From NCBI GenBank assembly GCA_030770545.1, contig CM061099.1, positions 13,337,001-13,401,000 of the forward strand: a stretch of 64,000 nt of DNA, read 5' to 3'. Below are positions 57,660-64,000 of this stretch, piece by piece. The stretch is from Macropodus opercularis (Eukaryota; Chordata; Actinopteri; Anabantiformes; Osphronemidae). A model generated the notes under the pieces. The model made no database searches and was not told where the DNA came from. It was given only the letters and a program-made list of their open reading frames with translations. Within the stretch, counting starts at the first letter, position 1; each line of letters opens with the position of its first letter. A program made the translations under genes and the position numbers.

Positions 57660-59138
57660 TGAAAAGCAATCACCAACACGCGCCATGTTTTCAGTCACCG
57701 ATAAAACCTTTGGTAAATGAACTGTTTAACATCACAGCTTTCCAGTGAAATGGATGAAGTTCTGCGTCTGCTGCACACTTCAAGGCATGGAACTGGATAT
57801 AATGAAGCCGTAATGTAAAACTAAGGAGTGCATGCATTCTGTCTGTGTCTGAGTTGATGTGCCATGGTGTTCTCAGGAATAATAATGATGTAAAGGGATA
57901 ATCATTCATAATGTATTTCAGAGACTACAAAGGCACAGTTTCTTTGGAAGAGCCATGAGTCGGGGGAAAGCTGAAAGAAAAAAGGCGAGCCTAACAACAC
58001 TTCCTGCAGTTTTGGATGCTATCAAGTGTCTTGCAAACATCCGCGCTGCGTCAGGCGAGAGGGCGAAAGAGTAACGCGCGCCGAAGCAAATTGATCCTAT
58101 CTGAAAGGGCTCTGAAAACTTTAGCCCAGATCAAAGCCCATGCTGAGGTGCTCAGATCACCCAGTGAAAAGCGGTGTGGTGGGGGGGGGGAGAAAAGAGG
58201 GGGTGTGTCTTTTCCCGTCTAATTATACATTTCAGACAGCTCACCACCAATTATCGCTCCTTCAGTAGCATCTGCCCTTCGCATGACCGCAGAGCTAATG
58301 TGTGGCAAGCCCACCGTGGGGTTGGAAACGCAAGCTTAATATATGGTTAGCTGTAGGAATTTCCCCAATATCTGATCTGATGAAGTGTTCAAGGTGACAC
58401 TAAGGTTTGAGCCTAGTCTAGTTAATTGGTCTAGTTTTATCATACCTGCAACCACTAACAACTCTGACCTGTGTGATTGTGAAAAGCCACAGCACTGTGG
58501 GCCTGTCAGAGGGATTCCTCTCTGCAGGCCAATTTGAGGTGATTCTCCGCAGAGACCAATAGTCCAATCCCAGACTTTTGTTTGCCTTCGGGGGCCCGTC
58601 AGCAACATTAGCACAGAGGTGGTGTTTCAGTCGTTAGAGTGACCAGTGTTCCTGCTCAAGACTGGGGCAGGACTCTGTGTAAGAGGCAGTGAAGCACTCC
58701 ACTGCTCCCATTCTGGTCCCCCAAAGCTGCCTCTGGCCATTTTAGACACTGCACATCACCAAAACGTATCAGCGCAAGCAGGTCTGTGAAAAACTAAGAA
58801 GAAGAATGAGACTATATGGATCACAAATGGAGCACAGATCACATATGCCGCAGCTGGAGACGACTTGTCTTTATGTCCAGCCTTTCAGCTTTTAGGCTAA
58901 GATCTTTTATGAGGCTTTAGATTGTAAGTGCAGAATCATGTTTAGTCTGAATTCGATAAAATAACAACAAAAAACCACACAGCTAATGTCTGAGCACAGA
59001 GTAAGTGATTATATAGTGAAGTGCTGGAGGAGCTGGAGTGAGTTTGCAACACCCTGAATGGCGCGAGTCGCTGACTTAGATAAATCATGCAGTCGGGGGT
59101 CTATGGGCTTCAGCAAAGTGAACCAACCAGATGCAAAA

Positions 59139-59193
59139 GTGTGTGTGTGTGTGTGTGTGTGTTTATAAGTGCATGTGTGTATGTGTGTGTGTG
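59139..59193. repeat. Compound (GT)n microsatellite
   Basis: Twelve GT units (59139-59162), a short unique spacer, then a second imperfect GT array. Confidence 0.95.
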
Positions 59194-59523
59194 TATCCAT
59201 GAAAGAGCAGACCTTTCCCACACGGCAACAGGCTTCACTGGAGCAGACAATTGCAATGTAGCCATGTGAGAACAGGGCAAGATGGAGTCACTTTTGCTGA
59301 TGGCTCATAGAAAACCCAACAATTTTGATATGGGAAGACATTATGCCAAAGGCTGGACAAACAGCGTCTCCACACAGGTTTCAGGCTGCGCTTAGCAGAT
59401 GCTACAGTATGTCCTGCTACACTTTGATTAAGCCTCACAATTGCATTCAGCACTGATTGTGTGCACGTGTGTAGTCGAGTAGTCTACTGTGTGTGTACTA
59501 GTAGGTCTGAATGACACGCACAG

Positions 59524-59524
<1 letters not shown>

Positions 59525-59556
<32 letters not shown>

Positions 59557-59557
59557 C
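59525..59557. repeat. (CA)10(TA)6 compound microsatellite
   Basis: A CA array passes directly into a TA array. Confidence 0.95.
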
Positions 59558-60145
59558 CTGTATATATTCTGTGTTGGGTTTAAACAAGAGAAAATAGAAA
59601 AACAGTCACACTTCATATAGATTCTGTGTCTCTGAGTTTTTAATGTTGTGAAGCTCTACTGTAAAACATATTGGCTGTGTTATTTTGTCCCTGAAGGTTT
59701 CTGCCATTTTCAGACATATAGATCCAATGTGGAGGCGCTGAGCCGTGCTGCCGGCGCTGAAGGGCTGCTTCCTCTCGCATGGCAGGGCTTATTGGTGGCG
59801 TTAGATCTAATAGTCATCAGTGCAACCTTTGTGCCTTCACTTACAGCAATAGCAGCGCGGCCTAACAATAACATAAAAAGTCAATGTACATGGAAAGCAT
59901 GGGTAGGTACACTGAAATGAATTTGATGCCGTTATTATGAGACACAGTCGAGCTGGTAGAGTATTGTAGCTTGAAAATTTTCTACTGAAAAACACAAGCG
60001 ATTACATTTAATATTTACAACAAACATATACGCATCGTGTACAAGGAGATTAAGTAACTTGAACTTTTGCACATTCAGTTGAATCCAAACCTACACACAT
60101 AATACTAATAATGGTCATTACCAGCAACACCACTTCCACAAAGTT

Positions 60146-60146
<1 letters not shown>

Positions 60147-60176
<30 letters not shown>
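60147..60176. repeat. (AC)14 microsatellite
   Basis: About fourteen AC units. Confidence 0.95.
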
Positions 60177-60181
<5 letters not shown>

Positions 60182-60639
60182 ACATGTCAGAGTGCACAGT
60201 ACATATTTTGGTCTTCAGTCCACTCAGCTGTGTAATGTCGGCTGTCATGCGGCTGATGTATACGATTTGTAATCTTGAATGAAGGATCAAGTTGATATGT
60301 CAAGCGTGATGTTACGGTTTTAAAGGTCTAACAATGCAACTCACCACCAATCAGGTGCCAATGTGACAGAAATGAGCTAATGTTGCGTTGGCGAGGCAGT
60401 GACAATGTGGGGGCGGACGGGTTGCAGTGGGACGATGTCATTCAAACAGACAGCGATGATGAACGGAATGATTTTATAGCAGTTGCACATGTCTCTATTT
60501 TTGGACCATGTATTATTTCCCTTTAACACGGCTGACGTGTCTCCAGTTTAAATAAAACTACATATTAATCTTTAGCTAAAGGCATTTTTCTTGCCCCTCT
60601 GTGTTTCTCTCAGTTCAGCAGACGAAGCCAATCTTGGGA

Positions 60640-60735
60640 CTGGCTCCTGCCACAAAACATTCTGTAATAGTCTAATTGTGGCTAATGGTTTGTGCAGCTA
60701 ATTAAAGCGTATGAATAACAATAATCAGTCAGCTA
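60640..60735. promoter_or_regulatory. Candidate non-coding regulatory block
   Basis: Contains 'tctaattgtggctaatgg', 'gcagctaattaaagcg' and 'aacaataatcagtcagct': TAATTG, TAATTA and AACAAT words within 70 bp. It ends just before the purine-rich open frame at 60737. Confidence 0.25.
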
Positions 60736-61024
60736 ATGCCGCCTCACTCTATTCCTCCAAGCGGAGAGAGACGAGACCAGCGAGGGTGTGGTGGAGAGGT
60801 GGCGGCTGGCCGCCAAGGAAAAGAGGCACGAGATGAAAGTGATGAAGAGGAGGAGCTCAAGGCCAGATGACAGCATCTATGAACGATGCAGAAGAAAGAG
60901 AAGAAACATGTAGCTCAAAAGGACAACAGGTCAGATGTTTTAACTGAAGACTGCATTTAGCGTGTGGTTATTCTATGTACCGTGACTTCCTGTTTAGCAC
61001 TTATCACGTGGAATTGGGTAAACG

Positions 61025-61050
61025 CACACACACACACACACACACACACA
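61025..61050. repeat. (CA)13 microsatellite
   Basis: About thirteen CA units. Confidence 0.95.
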
Positions 61051-61939
61051 AAACAGATAAAAGAGTAAATATTAGACTTACATTCCCCCAGCGTCCAGAA
61101 AAACAACTCCAGATGATGTATGACTCGACTCTGTAACTGCTGCAGTGAAAGCAAAACCTAAACTTGAAAGGTGATGATGTCAGTGTTGTGCTCATAATTT
61201 GCTTTCATTGACCCCGAGGGGCTGGAAAAATAAGTCGGACACTGCCAGTCATATAAATTTTCCAGGATTATTAAACCTGTTTACCAAGTAGCGTAACGTA
61301 AGCACTACGTCCAAACTGCTGTGCAAAGCCGTCATCCACTGGTTTAACTGCACCTATTAGTAACAGCTCAAATATATTTTGCACATATAGTTTAATGATC
61401 ACATATGTTTTATGGAATTTTTCTTTCCATTTTTGTTTGTCAAAAAAAACCAACAAAAAAAAAACGAACATACACAGAGAATAACAGCGAAACGTGTCCG
61501 TGAACACAAGCGTGAGACGGTTCAACACTCCTGGCACCTTTCTCTAAACGCTAGCATGTGTAAAACTATTTGAGAATGCGAACAGTGAGGCAACGAATAA
61601 ATAAACTTCCGTAATAAGATACTTAAAATCAATGGCATCAGATTAATCAATAGCATTTAGAAAAAAGAAAAAAAACAAAAAACAGCAGGGGATAAAAAGG
61701 AAATGAAGTGAGAGGTGGTGATGGGCCAGGGGATGGAGGGGAATTTGAAATGCTCAGACAGTAAACAGAGGAATGGGGAGAAATTTTGGAGAATGACTGA
61801 TGGAGGCTCACACCCCGTTGTTTTGTCTTGTCAAATCAAATGGGCATTTTAGCAAGTTGTCCAAACAATGACTGTTGAAGGAGGAAGGGAATCAATTATT
61901 CATGATACCGAGAGCCACTTATTACACGACAGTCAGACT

Positions 61940-61963
61940 CACACACACACACACACACACACA
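61940..61963. repeat. (AC)12 microsatellite
   Basis: About twelve AC units. Confidence 0.95.
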
Positions 61964-63689
61964 TAATTTCCTAGATGGTGAAATGACTTAGTAACCAGGC
62001 GATTTATTCCCTTTTAATAGGGTCTCAATTGCAGCAGCCACACTCAGACAAATGAGCAAACAAGTCAGAGAGTGACAGTGATATCCATTATGTGTTTAAT
62101 TATCTTCAAAGTTCCAGTGAAGGGCATTTCTTTGGCTAATGGGGAGACAGTGCTAAGTGTCACAGCAAAGTGCTCCTCAAATGTTCCAACAAAGCCGACT
62201 GGCTGCTTCTTTCGCAGGCTCTTGTCTCCGTTTTGACAGGTGTCGTTAGATATGGCAAATTGGCACAATCAGTGTCCTCGTCGAGAATAACCAGCATTTG
62301 TTGATGTTTGTTTCTTTTTCTTTTACATTTTCAAGTCAAATTCCCTCAGAGATAATTTGAGTGAGTCCCATTAGTTGGCACTGAAACAAGCCAAGCTGAT
62401 TTCGATTCAGGGTGAGATGATTGAGGCGAAGACTGGGGCCTGGCCTGAAATGTCATTTCTGAGTGGGTCTGATTGCATTGTGGAAAACAGGAATGAGTGA
62501 TTTTTCCTAATGTAATAATCACACTGAGATTAGCTGGAAAGCTGTGACTAAGATTCCCTGAATGCCAACAGTGTTGTGCAGGAGCGCCGGCAAGCGTCAG
62601 TTTACCAAAGCGATAGTGCAGCACTGAATTGCTTGCTTCATTTCGTTAAGTCTCCAAAGACACATTTTTCAACAGCAGTTAATAAAACTAACATCAACTT
62701 CAACATTATAACAGTTTAATTTAAACAGACGAGAAATCTGCAGCTTCATGGGATGGAAAAAGAGGCGTCAGTAGCCGTGATCTGATGGTAAAGACATCCC
62801 AGACACTTGAGCTGATCCTGCGGTATTAGGAAAATCACACCAACTGACGGGACGCTATCATTCATTAGCTGAACAGAGTGATAAATTACACCTGTCCCCC
62901 TCCCCCACTCTCATCCTTCAACTCTACAGCTCCATAGCCCATCTGGGGGTTGGCAATAAGTTACTGTGAAGGCCCAGAGTGAGTGAGACATGGCTAAATG
63001 TTCTTATTTATTTGCAGTCAGACATTAAGCTGGGAGTGAAAGGAATGAATGGGAGCATCTGTCGATGTGTGCTGCCATGGAAGAGACTGGCCAGGAGCCT
63101 CTAAACGCTCTCCTCCTGCTATGCTTTTCTCCACTTCAGCTGGTCTATGTTTAGTTTGGTGCATACACCAAGTATAAGTCTAAGTGTTTACTGTTTACAG
63201 TAGTGGTCAAACATTTGGGCAGAGATATGGAATTATGTAGACAAACTAAAATATGTCTTCTACCGCAATCAACATGTCTTTGTTGTACAATTTGCCCAAA
63301 CGTCTCAAGTAGTTTAGCAACAGCGTAACAACACATAGTCCATCGATGTGATAAAGTCACAACTAGCTTTAGTTGTGCACAGTGTAGTCTTGTTTATATT
63401 GGAAATGGAATAAATGGATGGAAAAAGCATTTATCTACATAAACATCCAATTAATATATATAGTCCAATTCCAGACTTAACCCTATATATATATTCATTT
63501 TATATATAGAACAGGGACAACAGGGACATTGACAGGTGGGACGCAGCTATTCAAGTGGCTGCCGTTGATGCGAAGCATCAATCTTTCATATGCTTTGAGG
63601 CCACTTCAAATCAATTTCACCCCAGCCGCTTCCAGGCTAATCATGTGGCAGAGGCCAGGCAATGTGCCAAGTCCTTTTGGATAGAGGAA

Positions 63690-63795
63690 GCCAGCCAGCC
63701 AGGCAGACAGACACACGGACAGACAGACAGACAGAGAGTGAAGCAAACAGACACCCAGTCTCACAGACAGATAAGCAGATAGACAGACAGACCTC
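63690..63795. repeat. Imperfect (CAGA)n / (CCAG)n cluster
   Basis: CCAG units pass into CAGA units with point changes, and a second GACA block lies at 63766-63792. It accounts for the Gln/Thr/Asp-rich end of the local open frame. Confidence 0.9.
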
Positions 63796-64000
63796 CTAAA
63801 CCTGCACTGGGCCAGATATGGAAGAGGTTGATCTGAAATGACAGGCAGTCAACCATTCCTGCCTCACCAATATTTACACTCTGCTTTTGTATACAAATTT
63901 ATTCCGCTGTGTATGCTGGTGTATTCTGGATGTTGGAAAACCTCAGTCCCAGAGTCAAGAAATAAATAAACATATTGGGTAAATAGTCTTAAATATCTGG

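Larger units (their letters stand above)
57721..61024. other. Gene-free DNA rich in GT/CA arrays
   Basis: Four dinucleotide arrays in about 2 kb, a G10 run at about 58181-58190, and otherwise unique sequence. No frame exceeds 92 codons. The short frames near 60.4 and 60.8 kb are treated under findings. Confidence 0.55.
61051..64000. other. Gene-free DNA to window end
   Basis: AT-rich unique DNA, a CA array and the terminal CAGA cluster. At 63.50-63.53 kb a 9-bp unit (aacagggac) is tandemly duplicated. No coding signal and no repeat element that I can name. Confidence 0.6.

Noticed and set aside
58597..58760. Possible SINE-like segment (ggtggtgtttcagtcgttag)
   Set aside because: The opening resembles fish SINE heads, but no B-box or tail follows at the right place.
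1..64000. Search for an undescribed prokaryote-style system, CRISPR array, operon or known microRNA
   Set aside because: Codon-free texture, vertebrate repeats and absence of spaced direct repeats or compact gene runs argue against any such system. No known microRNA seed with a matching hairpin was seen by eye.

Overview
This is vertebrate nuclear DNA and contains no protein-coding gene that I can recognise. Dense CA/GT microsatellites, decayed Tc1/mariner transposons and several dispersed repeat fragments that I associate with ray-finned fish suggest a teleost. That placement is inference, because no gene anchors it. The longest ATG-initiated open frames are about 160-175 codons, roughly what chance gives in 64 kb. 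They are simple-repeat-driven or unlike any family I know. I found no tRNA, rRNA, snRNA or known microRNA precursor, no CRISPR array and no prokaryotic feature. The window reads as part of a gene desert or one very large intron. Layout: 1-15.5 kb is unique non-coding DNA with short microsatellites, C-tracts (a 21-C run near 4.6 kb), small palindromes and AT-rich blocks with many TAATTA/ATTA motifs that look like vertebrate conserved non-coding elements. A decayed Tc1-like transposon on the minus strand and a second dispersed repeat lie at 15.5-16.4 kb. From 16.4 to 31 kb the sequence is unique apart from microsatellites, a possible tRNA-derived SINE piece near 24.75 kb and homopurine or G-rich tracts. 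The interval 30.9-31.6 kb is a small repeat cluster: a dispersed-repeat end, an AAT array and a fish 'GTGGGGACC' repeat running into a CA array. From 31.6 to 45 kb the DNA is mostly unique, with a striking 32-bp palindrome next to a T23 tract. A second Tc1 relic lies at 45.4 kb, a possible third at 47 kb, and weaker repeat fragments at 53.1 and 54.3 kb. The final 10 kb holds many CA/GT arrays and some short open frames. No genes can be shown to work together here. If the window has a function, it is most likely cis-regulation of a distant developmental gene: several blocks combine low repeat content, homeodomain-, POU- or nuclear-receptor-like sites and a lack of coding potential. Conservation could not be tested, so all regulatory calls are low confidence. 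I did not find an undescribed multi-gene system. The most unusual directly visible signals are several near-perfect short inverted repeats (11.76, 20.47, 27.30, 33.74 and 55.76 kb) and a 19-bp tandem duplication carrying an octamer site (57.62 kb).
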